Below the pieces are notes generated by a model, which saw nothing but the letters and a program-made list of their open reading frames with translations, made no database searches and was not told the DNA's origin. 64,000 bases of DNA from Romboutsia lituseburensis (GTDB lineage Bacteria; Bacillota; Clostridia; Peptostreptococcales; Peptostreptococcaceae): positions 3,720,001-3,784,000 of the forward strand of contig NZ_JANQBQ010000001.1 in assembly GCF_024723825.1 (NCBI RefSeq), read 5' to 3'. Positions 8,475 to 17,449 of the stretch are shown here, piece by piece. The position numbers were made by a program, and so were the translations under genes. How positions within the stretch are numbered: position 1 is the stretch's first letter; every line of letters begins with the position of its first letter.

Positions 8475-10352
8475 AACATTCATTCTATTTACTTTACTAC
8501 AATCATTAAGAGCATTATAAGTAGGAGTATTTGATTTTTTTTCTACTAAAATAGATGGAATACTAACTGTAAAAGTAGTGCCTTCATTAATTTTACTAGA
8601 AGCAGCAATCTTACCACCATGTATATCAACTAAAGATTTAACTAAGGAAAGTCCAATACCACTACCTTCTTTATTATGAAGTTTTTTACTACTTAGTTGT
8701 TCAAACCTACCAAAAATACTTCCGATTTTATCTTCAGCAATACCAATACCACTATCTTTAATACTTATATTAATGTATTCATCACAACTTATATTAACTT
8801 CAACTTTTCCATTTTTTGAGTTGAATTTTATAGCGTTAGAAAGTAAATTTAAAATTATTCTTTCCATCATATCCAAATCAAAGGCTATGATTTTCTCCTC
8901 AGTATCTGTATCAAATATTAAGTTCATGCCATTTTGATTAATGAATTCACAAACGGACATACAAATATTTTCAACAAAATTTATAATATCAAAATTTTGA
9001 GGTTTGTATTCTAAGTACCCAGCATCAATCTTAGTACAGTCTATTAAATTATTTACTAATTTTAAGAGTCTATATCCATTTTGTTCTATAATACCTAGAT
9101 ATCTGCAAACGTATTCTAGCTCTTCGTCATCTAAAGAACAAGATTTTAACTTTAAAAGTTGTAATGCACTAAATATAACGTTTAAAGGTGTTCTCAATTC
9201 ATGGCTAATATTTGCAAAAAAGTCCATTCTTAAGCTTTCTAATTCTAAATTCATTTTTCTTTTTTTAGTAACATCACATATAATAACAATTCTTTTTATC
9301 ATATTTCCACGTTCATCTTTGATAGGTGAACTTTTAACCCAAACCCATTTATCACCTTTCGAATTAGTAGGATTTACTCTTTTTACAAACTCAAATGTAT
9401 CTTCAAAATTAATTGATAAGTCCTCTTTAGTAATATCATCAGGATGATAATAATCAAACCAATCATTTGCATCTTTATAAAGTTTTTTAGGATTTTGACC
9501 AAAAACTTTATAAAATGATGGACTTACATATAGTGCTTTTTCGTTATCTGCTAAAATGAATACATCTTCAGAATATTTTGCAATATCAGTGAAATTTTCT
9601 TCGTTTTTAACTAAGCTTTCTCTTAACTTAACATCATTTATCATTTCAATAGCCATGCCTATAGAGCCTATTACATTATCATTTGTATCAAAACATGGCC
9701 ATTTTGTTATATCATAAACGGAAGATGATTTTTTATTTAATTCATGTAGACCTATTATAGTTTCTTGGAAGTGATATATTTTTTTATCTTTCATAACGTT
9801 AATATCTTGTTTTTTATATTTTTTAGCATATTTGTCAGGCCATATATCATAATCAGAATGTCCAATTATTTCACTATAAGGTTTTCCACATCTTTCTTCA
9901 AACTTTTTATTTACCTCTAAGTACTTACCATTTCTATCTTTTATCCAAAATGAGAAAGGTGAGTTTTGTAAAATTTTCGCAAAATTAATTTGATTGTTAA
10001 GAACCTCGCTGCATCGAATAAGGAATATATCATCACCACTATAATATAGTTCTGAATTTAAATATTTATCTAAATTAGGACAGTAAGAAATAGAAATGGA
10101 TTTTTTTGTTTTAATAGTAGACTTAAAAAACTTACTAAAATTAATTTGCTTAAATGATTTTTCATCCATTAGATTACTTAAATAGCAATTTTTTATATCA
10201 TTCAAATCGCTATTGATTAAATGACTAAAAGATTTATTTCCATCAATTAAAATAGCATCTATATATTCATTATTATCATTTTTTATACACTTGAGTAAGA
10301 AATAAGCTAAAGGGCTATCTTCTACTACTTCTTTAAAGATTAAATTATTCAT
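8451..10352 (-). CDS. Orphan PAS-domain sensor histidine kinase (paralogue 1)
   Basis: A 633-residue cytoplasmic kinase without transmembrane segments. It has an N-terminal PAS-like region starting EDSPLAYF, a PAS around 135-235 (WIKDRNGKYLEVNKKFEERC), a second PAS around 255-365, then a HisKA helix with FFANISHELRTPLNVIF (phosphoacceptor H384). The HATPase_c domain shows N-box NLLSNAIKFN, DSGIGI and GSGIGLSLVKSL. It ends NRMNVEFSDIYF. No response regulator is next to it. Cytoplasmic orphan PAS kinases in Clostridia commonly feed the Spo0A phosphorelay or phosphorylate Spo0A directly; that role here is inference. The start has GGGGGG 7 nt upstream. Confidence 0.88.
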   Translation of the reverse strand: MNNLIFKEVVEDSPLAYFLLKCIKNDNNEYIDAILIDGNKSFSHLINSDLNDIKNCYLSNLMDEKSFKQINFSKFFKSTIKTKKSISISYCPNLDKYLNSELYYSGDDIFLIRCSEVLNNQINFAKILQNSPFSFWIKDRNGKYLEVNKKFEERCGKPYSEIIGHSDYDIWPDKYAKKYKKQDINVMKDKKIYHFQETIIGLHELNKKSSSVYDITKWPCFDTNDNVIGSIGMAIEMINDVKLRESLVKNEENFTDIAKYSEDVFILADNEKALYVSPSFYKVFGQNPKKLYKDANDWFDYYHPDDITKEDLSINFEDTFEFVKRVNPTNSKGDKWVWVKSSPIKDERGNMIKRIVIICDVTKKRKMNLELESLRMDFFANISHELRTPLNVIFSALQLLKLKSCSLDDEELEYVCRYLGIIEQNGYRLLKLVNNLIDCTKIDAGYLEYKPQNFDIINFVENICMSVCEFINQNGMNLIFDTDTEEKIIAFDLDMMERIILNLLSNAIKFNSKNGKVEVNISCDEYINISIKDSGIGIAEDKIGSIFGRFEQLSSKKLHNKEGSGIGLSLVKSLVDIHGGKIAASSKINEGTTFTVSIPSILVEKKSNTPTYNALNDCSKVNRMNVEFSDIYF

Positions 10353-10520
10353 AATACCCCCCGATATAAATTTAATTATATAACTATTTTATGCCAAATT
10401 ATAGATAAATTCAACATATAGCATAACTTAGATTTTTTAATTAATAAAAACATAAAAAATTTAAAACTAAAAAAACTTTTCAATTAAAAAAAATTATACT
10501 TTATCTAAGCTTTAACGAAA

Positions 10521-10576
10521 TAAAATAAAATAAGAATGCAAAAAACTAAATTTTAATAGTTTATGCATTCTTATTT
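10521..10576 (-). terminator. Minus-strand terminator after the second kinase
   Basis: TAAGAATGCA and TGCATTCTTA pair around a 20-nt loop, with a T-rich run on the minus strand. Confidence 0.75.
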
Positions 10577-10577
10577 A

Positions 10578-12470
10578 TTAAAAATATATATCAGAAAATT
10601 CAACATTCATTCTGTTTACTTTATTATCACTATTTACTGAAATATTAGTTGAGATTATTGGGGCGTCTACGGTATTAATAGGTATACTTACAGTAAATGT
10701 AGTACCATTATTAATTTCGCTAGATGCAGTAATTTTACCATTATGCATATCAACTAGTGATTTAACAAGAGAAAGGCCTATTCCGCTACCTTCTCTTTTA
10801 TGAACTTTTTTATTATTTACTTGTTCAAATCTTCCAAATATACTATTTAACTTATCTGACTCAATGCCAATACCATTATCTTTAATAGATATATTAACGT
10901 GTTCATCACAAGTTATATAAACTTCTATTTTTCCATCTTGTGAATTGAATTTTATAGCATTAGAGAGCAAGTTTAATATAATTCTTTCCATCATATCTAA
11001 ATCAAATCCGATAATTTTTTCTTCAGTATCCGTATCAAATACCAAGGTCATATTATGCTGACATATAAAATCGGATACAGACATGCAAATATCTTCTACA
11101 AAATTTATTATATTAAAGTTTTGAGGAGAGTATTGCAGATATCCTGCATCAATTTTAGTACTGTCAATTAAATTATTAACTAATTTTAGTAAACGATATC
11201 CATTTTGCTCTATAATATTTAAGTATTTATTAACAAAATCTAATTTGTTATTCGTAAAATCATTAGATTTTAATTTTAAAAATTGTAATGTACTAAATAT
11301 AACATTTAACGGAGTTCTTAGTTCATGACTAATATTTGCGAAAAAATCTACTTTTAAATTTTCAAGTTCATCTTGTTGGTTTTTCTTTTTAGTTATATCG
11401 CTAATTATGAATATATTTTTTATAGTATTACCCCTTTCATCTCTAATAGGAAAACTTTTGCCCCAAATCCATTTATCACAGCTACTTTTAGTTTTTATTC
11501 GTTTTATAAACTCTACATTATCATCAAGGTTTACATTTGAATGTGAAGTAGATATATCATCAGGATGAAAATACTCAGATAAATAGGTTATATCTTTATA
11601 TAACTTATCTGGATTTTGCTCGAATACTTTATTGAATGCGGGGCTAATATATAAACACTTGTATTTATCAGAAATAATAAACACTTCTTCCGAGTATTTA
11701 GTAATTTCTGTGAAATTAGCCTCATTTTGTTTTAAATTTTCTCTAAGTTCTACTTTATCTATAATTTCTATCGCTATTCCAACAGTTCCAAGTACATTCC
11801 CTTCTGGATCTACATAAGGCCATTTTGTTATATCATAAATTTTATGTTTTTCAAAATCATCATCTAATACACTCGTTATAGCTTCTTGATAATAACAAAT
11901 TTTTCTTGATTTCATAACTTCATTATCTTGCTTTTTATATGCATAAGAATATGCTTGAATCCAGATGTCATAATCATAGCGTCCTATAATCTCTTTATAG
12001 GACTTTTTACATTTTTTAGTGAATTTTTTATTTACATCAATATATCTGCCATCTCTATCTTTTATCCATACAATAAAAGGTGAGTCTCTAAGAATTGTAG
12101 AAAAATTTATATTATTATAGCTTACCTCAGTTAATCTTAGTATAAAAAGATCTTCTCCTGCAGGATATATTTCACAATTTAGATATCTATTTAAATCAGA
12201 AGAATAGGCTATAGAAGTATTTTTATTCTTATCGTTAAGTTCAAAAAAATGTGTAAAAGTTATCTTATGAAAATCCTCAGAAATCATTATTTCACTTAAA
12301 AGTTTCCCCTTTATTTTATCTAATTTACCTTCTAATAATAAATCAAATGCTTTATTTCCATCTAATAGTTTTGCATCAATACATTTGCCATTTTTATTTT
12401 TTATAACCCTTAAAGAAAAGTAAGCTAAAGGGCTATCTTCTAAAATATCAACAAATACTGAAGCATTCAT
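10578..12470 (-). CDS. Orphan PAS-domain sensor histidine kinase (paralogue 2)
   Basis: A 630-residue paralogue of the neighbouring kinase, with the same architecture: EDSPLAYFSL N-terminus, PAS (WIKDRDGRYIDVNKKF), second PAS, HisKA (ISHELRTPLNVIF, H382), HATPase_c (NLLSNAIKFN, DNGIGI, GSGIGLSLVKSL) and the same NRMNVEFSDIYF tail. ATG 12470 follows GGGGGTGGAG and aligns with the start of paralogue 1; a longer in-frame extension to 12539 has no support. Upstream of each catalytic core the sensory parts differ more than the kinase parts, consistent with tandem duplication followed by divergence in signal input. No transmembrane helices. Confidence 0.88.
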   Translation of the reverse strand: MNASVFVDILEDSPLAYFSLRVIKNKNGKCIDAKLLDGNKAFDLLLEGKLDKIKGKLLSEIMISEDFHKITFTHFFELNDKNKNTSIAYSSDLNRYLNCEIYPAGEDLFILRLTEVSYNNINFSTILRDSPFIVWIKDRDGRYIDVNKKFTKKCKKSYKEIIGRYDYDIWIQAYSYAYKKQDNEVMKSRKICYYQEAITSVLDDDFEKHKIYDITKWPYVDPEGNVLGTVGIAIEIIDKVELRENLKQNEANFTEITKYSEEVFIISDKYKCLYISPAFNKVFEQNPDKLYKDITYLSEYFHPDDISTSHSNVNLDDNVEFIKRIKTKSSCDKWIWGKSFPIRDERGNTIKNIFIISDITKKKNQQDELENLKVDFFANISHELRTPLNVIFSTLQFLKLKSNDFTNNKLDFVNKYLNIIEQNGYRLLKLVNNLIDSTKIDAGYLQYSPQNFNIINFVEDICMSVSDFICQHNMTLVFDTDTEEKIIGFDLDMMERIILNLLSNAIKFNSQDGKIEVYITCDEHVNISIKDNGIGIESDKLNSIFGRFEQVNNKKVHKREGSGIGLSLVKSLVDMHNGKITASSEINNGTTFTVSIPINTVDAPIISTNISVNSDNKVNRMNVEFSDIYF

Positions 12471-12663
12471 AAATCTCCACCCCCATAGTAAAAAACTGTA
12501 CATTATAATTTTATTTGAAATTATTGGAAAATTCAACAATTTTGATAGTATATAGTAAAAATAGTTTATTAATCGAAAATTTTACTGGAATTTTACTACT
12601 CGAATTTTATGAATTTTAGCATTAATTAAATATAAGTAAAAGCTAATAACTTTTTATATAAAA

Positions 12664-12697
12664 TAAAAAAAGCAAGATTATATCCTGCTTTTTTTTA
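12664..12697 (+). terminator. Orphan bidirectional terminator hairpin
   Basis: A-run, GCA(A)G stem, loop, CTGC and eight T residues; T-runs flank both strands. No coding region on either strand leads into it. It may end an unannotated small RNA or be a relic. The rest of 12471-12823 holds no gene that I can see. Confidence 0.5.
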
Positions 12698-12823
12698 TTG
12701 GAGAAATATGAAAATTTAAAAATAAATGATAATTAGTACTACTTTAAGGATGATAATTAGAGTATGTACAAAAATATAAAAAATATACAAAATAAAGTAG
12801 ATAAATTGTTAATTATAAAATAC

Positions 12824-12872
12824 TATATCATATAACGATATATCTAAGTGCGATATATCGTTATATGATATA
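12824..12872. promoter_or_regulatory. Perfect 21-bp inverted repeat upstream of padR
   Basis: Arms 12824-12844 and 12852-12872 are exact reverse complements, separated by 7 nt (TAAGTGC). Each arm contains the smaller palindrome CGATATATCG or its overlap. It ends 54 bp before the PadR start, with no T-run after it, so an operator is more likely than a terminator. PadR proteins are dimeric winged-helix repressors that usually autoregulate. Confidence 0.65.
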
Positions 12873-12925
12873 AACTACAAATGTATAGTTAAAATAAAAC
12901 TATAAAAAGGAGGCGTGAATTAATA

Positions 12926-13258
12926 ATGAAAGAAGATATCATTAAAAAGTACTTACCAATGACTGAAGCAACTTATTATATTTTGCTGTGTATGGTTAAA
13001 CCAATTCATGGATATAAGCTAATGCAAGATGTAGAGGCATTAACTAATGGAACAGTTACGTTAGGTCCAGGTACTTTATATGGAGCAACAAGTAAACTTG
13101 TAAAAGATGGTTTGATAAAGCAGGTAGAATCAAAAGAAGAAAGAAGAAAAAGTTATCAATTAACAGAGTTAGGAAATGAAATTTTATTACTTGAGTATAA
13201 TAGATTAAATTTATCTATTGAAAATGGCAAAAAAATATTATATGGGATAGAGGTGTAA
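12926..13258 (+). CDS. PadR family transcriptional regulator
   Basis: A 110-residue winged-helix protein with the PadR signature (YYILLCMVKPIHGYKLMQDVE, then LGPGTLYGATSKLVKDGLI) and a short C-terminal helix, as in PadR subfamily 2 regulators. AAGGAGGCG precedes the ATG. Only 2 nt separate its stop from the DUF2812 gene, a widespread PadR-DUF2812 pairing. It probably represses its own operon through the inverted repeat upstream. Confidence 0.92.
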   Translation: MKEDIIKKYLPMTEATYYILLCMVKPIHGYKLMQDVEALTNGTVTLGPGTLYGATSKLVKDGLIKQVESKEERRKSYQLTELGNEILLLEYNRLNLSIENGKKILYGIEV

Positions 13259-13260
13259 TA

Positions 13261-13908
13261 ATGAGCAAATATAAAAAAGTATTTAAGATGTTTGTTATAG
13301 GGGAAGAAGAAAAAGAATGTAAGTGGCTAGAGGAAATGTCTAAAAAAGGATACCATTTGGTTAATGTAAGGTTTGCATGTCACTACACTTTTGAAAAAAC
13401 AGATTCACAGGATTACTCATATATGATAGATATGAGAGAAAATAATAGTTTAGATGAAGGAGAATATCTAGCTATTTATGAAGATTATGGATTAGAATAT
13501 GTTGATAAAAGTAAAGATTTTTATTATTTTAGATCTAAAGATAAAAATAATATGAAACATATAAAACATATAGAACAAGGCAGATACGCAGATAGATTAA
13601 AATCACAGTCAAAATTATTGCTAATTATGGGTCTACTAAATGTATTAATTGGGGTTATGGGGATATTGCATACTTTCTCCACTGTAAATACTCAATATAT
13701 CGAGATAACATATATTAATTTAATTATAGGTATTGCAGTTATATATATTTTCTATGCTAATAGCAAAAAGATAAAAAGAATAGAAAGTGATTGTACAAAA
13801 GTATTATATAAAACAACACTGAAAGACTGGAGAGGTTTCTATCCACTATTTATAATCTGTATATTTTTAATTTTTATATACGGTATTTTAACTATAGTTA
13901 ATATTTAA
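13261..13908 (+). CDS. DUF2812 membrane protein
   Basis: A 215-residue protein with an N-terminal soluble DUF2812 domain (about 1-100; KECKWLEEMSKKGYHLVNV and a YxYxID-type strand) and three hydrophobic helices (about 118-140, 148-166, 190-213). DUF2812 proteins are typically encoded next to PadR regulators and have no settled biochemical role. The tight coupling with padR suggests that it is the main regulated output of that operon. Confidence 0.85.
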   Translation: MSKYKKVFKMFVIGEEEKECKWLEEMSKKGYHLVNVRFACHYTFEKTDSQDYSYMIDMRENNSLDEGEYLAIYEDYGLEYVDKSKDFYYFRSKDKNNMKHIKHIEQGRYADRLKSQSKLLLIMGLLNVLIGVMGILHTFSTVNTQYIEITYINLIIGIAVIYIFYANSKKIKRIESDCTKVLYKTTLKDWRGFYPLFIICIFLIFIYGILTIVNI

Positions 13909-14054
13909 AACATTTATGGGGTATAGTCAGCATAGTATTCGGGAAAGCATTAATTATATTTAAATTTTAAAAACTTATTATTATTACTAAATAAGAAGTT
14001 TTATGATAATATATTAATTATAAATATAATAATGAAATAGAAAGGTAATCTATT

Positions 14055-14300
14055 ATGGGAGTTAATAAAAAAATAGACTGGGTTCTTTATATAGAATATT
14101 TTATGCTGGTGATAATAGCAGTTGCAACGGTAGCATCATTGTTTATAGGAGACAGTGGATACTTTATAAAAGGAATTTTAGGTTTAGTTTTTATAAGTAG
14201 TTGTGTCTTAAATAGAAAATTTCCTAATAAGTATAAAATCCTAGATATAGTATTTTTAATTTCTGGAATTGTAATCATAGGATTATGTTTCTTTAAATAA
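14055..14300 (+). CDS. Small membrane protein, unknown function
   Basis: An 81-residue protein with three hydrophobic segments (about 12-30, 37-53, 60-80). A GAAAGG site precedes the ATG and a terminator follows directly. I do not recognise the family. Confidence 0.65.
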   Translation: MGVNKKIDWVLYIEYFMLVIIAVATVASLFIGDSGYFIKGILGLVFISSCVLNRKFPNKYKILDIVFLISGIVIIGLCFFK

Positions 14301-14301
14301 T

Positions 14302-14330
14302 AAAAGTAGCTTATTAAGCTACTTTTATTT
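14302..14330 (+). terminator. Terminator after the 81-aa protein gene
   Basis: AAAAGTAGCTTA/TTAAGCTACTTTT stem with T-rich tail. Confidence 0.85.
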
Positions 14331-14534
14331 TATTTAATGCTAAATTATATTTAGAGTAATATACCTTTTTTAATAGAATCATCAATATAACATGTTCACA
14401 ATAATAAATATCCAGTTAACTTTTTATAAAGACAAGTGAAAATAATTTATAAAAACTAATAGTAGACAGGATGTAAAAATTTGACGAAAAAAACAATAAA
14501 AATATAGACTAAATCATCGAATAATATTAAAATT

Positions 14535-14579
14535 AAAAATGGCTATATAAAATAACGTTATTTTATCTAGCCATTTTTA
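14535..14579. other. Orphan long hairpin
   Basis: A 22-bp nearly perfect stem (AAAATGGCTA ... TAGCCATTTT, one internal mismatch) with T-runs on both strands. It lies in the gene-free stretch 14331-14654. No gene leads into it on either strand. Nothing else recognisable lies in this interval. Confidence 0.5.
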
Positions 14580-14654
14580 GAATTCAAATAAGCAATACAT
14601 AACTAATAAAGTTTAAACTCTTGACTATAGATAAGAAACTAAAGGAGGGTACAG

Positions 14655-16567
14655 ATGAGTAAGATACATGATATAAAAAAGTATATATTGATTATTACTA
14701 TACTTATACCTTTTTGTATATTGTTTATAGTGATAAATGATAGATTGAATCATAGCCAGATAAAGGATATAGGTGAAAACTTTTAAAGTGAGAAAATCAG
14801 TAAAGAAGAAAGTAATAGCTTAATAAAACAATTAAAAAAACAAAACAAGCAATCGGAAATATATTTTATAGAAGGTGCTATTTTAAAAAAAGAAGGTAAA
14901 TTTAAAGAAGCTAAAATAAAATTTAATGAATCTTTAGAAAGTAAAAATATAAACGCTAGCTATTTAACTGAAGTATATACATATGTTTTTTTAGGAGAAA
15001 TAGCACAACAAGAAGAAGACTATAAAAAGCTTAATGAATTTTCTAAGAATGCATTTTATAATATAAATCCTAAATACTATGATGAAAATATAGACATAAT
15101 AAAAAAAATAATAAAACTATTAAATACAACTAAATCATCTCGAAAAGTAGCTATAGATATATTAAATAAATTAATAAAAAGTAATAAAGTTTCAAATGAA
15201 TTTAGATTATATGCTCTAGATATATTAGGATTACTTTACTTTATGAATAATCAGTATTCTAATTCTTCAGAAGTTAATTTAAATTATATATTTTTAGCAA
15301 ATGACATGGGAAAGCAAAAGGAATATGCAAAGGCTATAGTAGATTTAGCAACAATATTTAAAAAATTAAAGGGAAATGAAACGGCTATAGAGGCTATAGA
15401 GAAAGCTTTAGATGTAGAGATATATGATGAAGATGAAAGAGGAAAGTTTAAGCCGTATGCATATTTAAATTTAGCTGAGATTTATATTTGCTTAAATAAA
15501 TATGAAGATGCGCTTAACTCTGTAAATGAAATTGATAAATACAAAAAATATTACAATGAAGAGGATTATAGAGATTTTGAAATATTGGCAAATGTAATAA
15601 AAATAAGGTGCTATATAAATATTGATAAGAAAAAATAAGCTGCAAAACTAATAGAAGAAACTGAAAACTTCTACAAGAAGACCAAACTTGGTATTTCATT
15701 GATAAAGAATTAGAATATTCAATTGCAAAAGCACAGTACTATAAGTCTATAAGGAACTATAATAGTTCTATAAATGAATACTTAAATGCGCTAGAATATA
15801 GTGAAAACGAGGGAAATTATTATAAGGAAGTTTTTATTATTGAAGAACTTATTGATACATATAAAATAACAGATGATAGTGAAAGCTTTTATCAATATAC
15901 ATTAAAACTAATAGAGCTAAAAGAATATATAGAAGGATTAAGATATGAAGATTATTCTAAGTATATTATACAAGCAACAACTGATAAGAAAAAATTATTA
16001 GATGAATATGAATTTAAAGTAAATGCGTATAAATTAATATTTATATCAAGTATAGCATTTAGTGTTGTTTATTATTTTTTATATAAAAGAATAAAAAATA
16101 TAAAGAAATTATCTCAACGAGATGCATTAACAAACATTTATAATAGAAGACAGTTTAATAAAATATATAAAAAATTAATATCTAATAATAAAAAATTTTC
16201 ATGCATAATGATAGATATTGACCATTTTAAACGTATAAACGATAAATATGGTCATAAAGTGGGAGATGAAGTTATTATAGGTGTATGTAATGAAATTAAC
16301 AATGTATTAGACTAAGATTCTAGCTTTTACAGGTATGGTGGAGAAGAGTTTGTGATACTTATTGAGAATAAAGAAAAAAAAGATGTGGTAAATTTAGCTG
16401 AAAAAGCAAGAATTAAAGTTGAAAATTTAATTTGGAATCAAGATATGAAAGTAACCGTAAGTTTAGGTATTGCATTTAAAATGGACAGTGAAAACAATAT
16501 AATTGAAACAGCAGATGAAAATTTATATAAGGCAAAAGAAGAAGGAAGAAATAAAGTAATATATTAG
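14655..16567 (+). pseudogene. Decayed TPR-GGDEF diguanylate cyclase gene
   Basis: A single ancestral gene can be traced from ATG 14655 (RBS AAAGGAGG) to TAG 16567. It would encode an N-terminal signal/membrane helix, TPR-like helical repeats (for example YLNLAEIYICLNKYEDALNS), a second membrane helix near 16020-16080 and a GGDEF domain (RDALTNIYNRRQF, IDIDHFKRINDKYGH, RYGGEEF). It carries TAA at 14784-14786, TAA at 15636-15638, a frameshift between about 15640 and 15700 (frame changes before WYFIDKELEY) and TAA at 16313-16315, just before the GGEEF loop. GGDEF domains make cyclic di-GMP. With three stops and a frameshift, no full-length enzyme can be made. Confidence 0.92.
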
Positions 16568-16767
16568 TAGAGCTTTTTTCATTTATTAAAAAATATATAA
16601 ATTTAATTCATAAATAGAAAAAATTTTATTTAATAGCAATGTATGAATAGTATAAATTAATTTAATAGTTATAAAATATAATAGAAAAAGTAAGTTTTTA
16701 TTAATGAATTAATTTGAACATATAATCTCAAATTTTTAATAAAAATGAGTTTAATATCAAATGATTT

Positions 16768-16777
16768 ATGCTATAAT
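16768..16777 (+). promoter_or_regulatory. Extended -10 promoter
   Basis: ATGCTATAAT gives a TGn-TATAAT extended -10 (TATAAT at 16772-16777), 30 bp ahead of the small membrane protein gene; the -35 is weak. Confidence 0.5.
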
Positions 16778-16806
16778 TAAAAAATATAAATATAGTAGGA
16801 GGGAAT

Positions 16807-16992
16807 ATGACAAAACTAATAGACACCATAATGATATTAATAGATATAGCATTAATTATTTATTTCTTCAATTATGCAGTTTCAACAACTGATATGACTA
16901 CAAGATTAATAAGTTGTGCAGCTGTAACTATGGAAATATCTTTTATAATAAGGCACTTTAAAATGATAAAAAAGTCAAAGGAAGTTCATTAA
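16807..16992 (+). CDS. Small membrane protein, unknown function
   Basis: A 61-residue protein with one or two hydrophobic helices (about 5-25 and 32-48) and a basic C-terminus. GGAGGG immediately upstream and the extended -10 promoter support it as a real gene. No family recognised. The 16568-16767 stretch before it contains no gene. Confidence 0.6.
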   Translation: MTKLIDTIMILIDIALIIYFFNYAVSTTDMTTRLISCAAVTMEISFIIRHFKMIKKSKEVH

Positions 16993-17065
16993 AAGACATA
17001 TCTAATTTAGTTTTAAGTATGCTTGTAAGGGTATAAGATATAAAAAAGCATATGAGGTGATTTTA

Positions 17066-17365
17066 ATGGATTATATAAATATAAATAATGAAAAATTAAA
17101 TAAATTAGTAAAAGAAGAAGATGTACTATTACTAGATGTTAGAACTAAAGATGAATATGAAGAAAAAAACATACAAAATTCAATAAATATTCAACTGCAC
17201 GATTTATTATATAACATAGATGAGATTGAAAATTATAAAAACAAACCGGTAGTAGTATATTGTAGAAGTGGACATAGAAGTATAACTGCATGTAACTTAC
17301 TTTCAATTGAAGGATTTACTAAGTTATACAATTTAGAAAAGGGAATAATAGACTACAAGCTCTAG
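17066..17365 (+). CDS. Rhodanese-like sulfurtransferase domain protein
   Basis: A 99-residue single rhodanese domain: LLLDVRTKDEYEEKNIQNSINI followed by the active-site loop VVYCRSGHRS, with the catalytic Cys. Such proteins transfer sulfane sulfur or act in redox relays. ATG 17066 is preferred over an in-frame GTG at 17057 because the GAGGTGA site overlaps the GTG. No N-terminal signal, so cytoplasmic. It stands alone, with its own terminator overlapping the stop codon. Confidence 0.88.
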   Translation: MDYININNEKLNKLVKEEDVLLLDVRTKDEYEEKNIQNSINIQLHDLLYNIDEIENYKNKPVVVYCRSGHRSITACNLLSIEGFTKLYNLEKGIIDYKL

Positions 17366-17386
17366 CAATATGCTAGAGTTTTATAA
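17358..17386 (+). terminator. Terminator overlapping the rhodanese stop codon
   Basis: CTCTAGCA/TGCTAGAG stem with TTTTAT; the TAG stop lies in the left arm. Confidence 0.75.
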
Positions 17387-17449
17387 TATTACAAGTTATA
17401 CAATTCTTATTAATAAAGATTTATAAGATTAAATAAAATGGAGGAGACG

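Noticed and set aside
8451-12470. Long open frames opposite the kinase genes and other large genes
   Set aside because: They are antisense to well-supported genes, lack RBSs and give low-complexity, Ser/Phe/Ile-rich translations.
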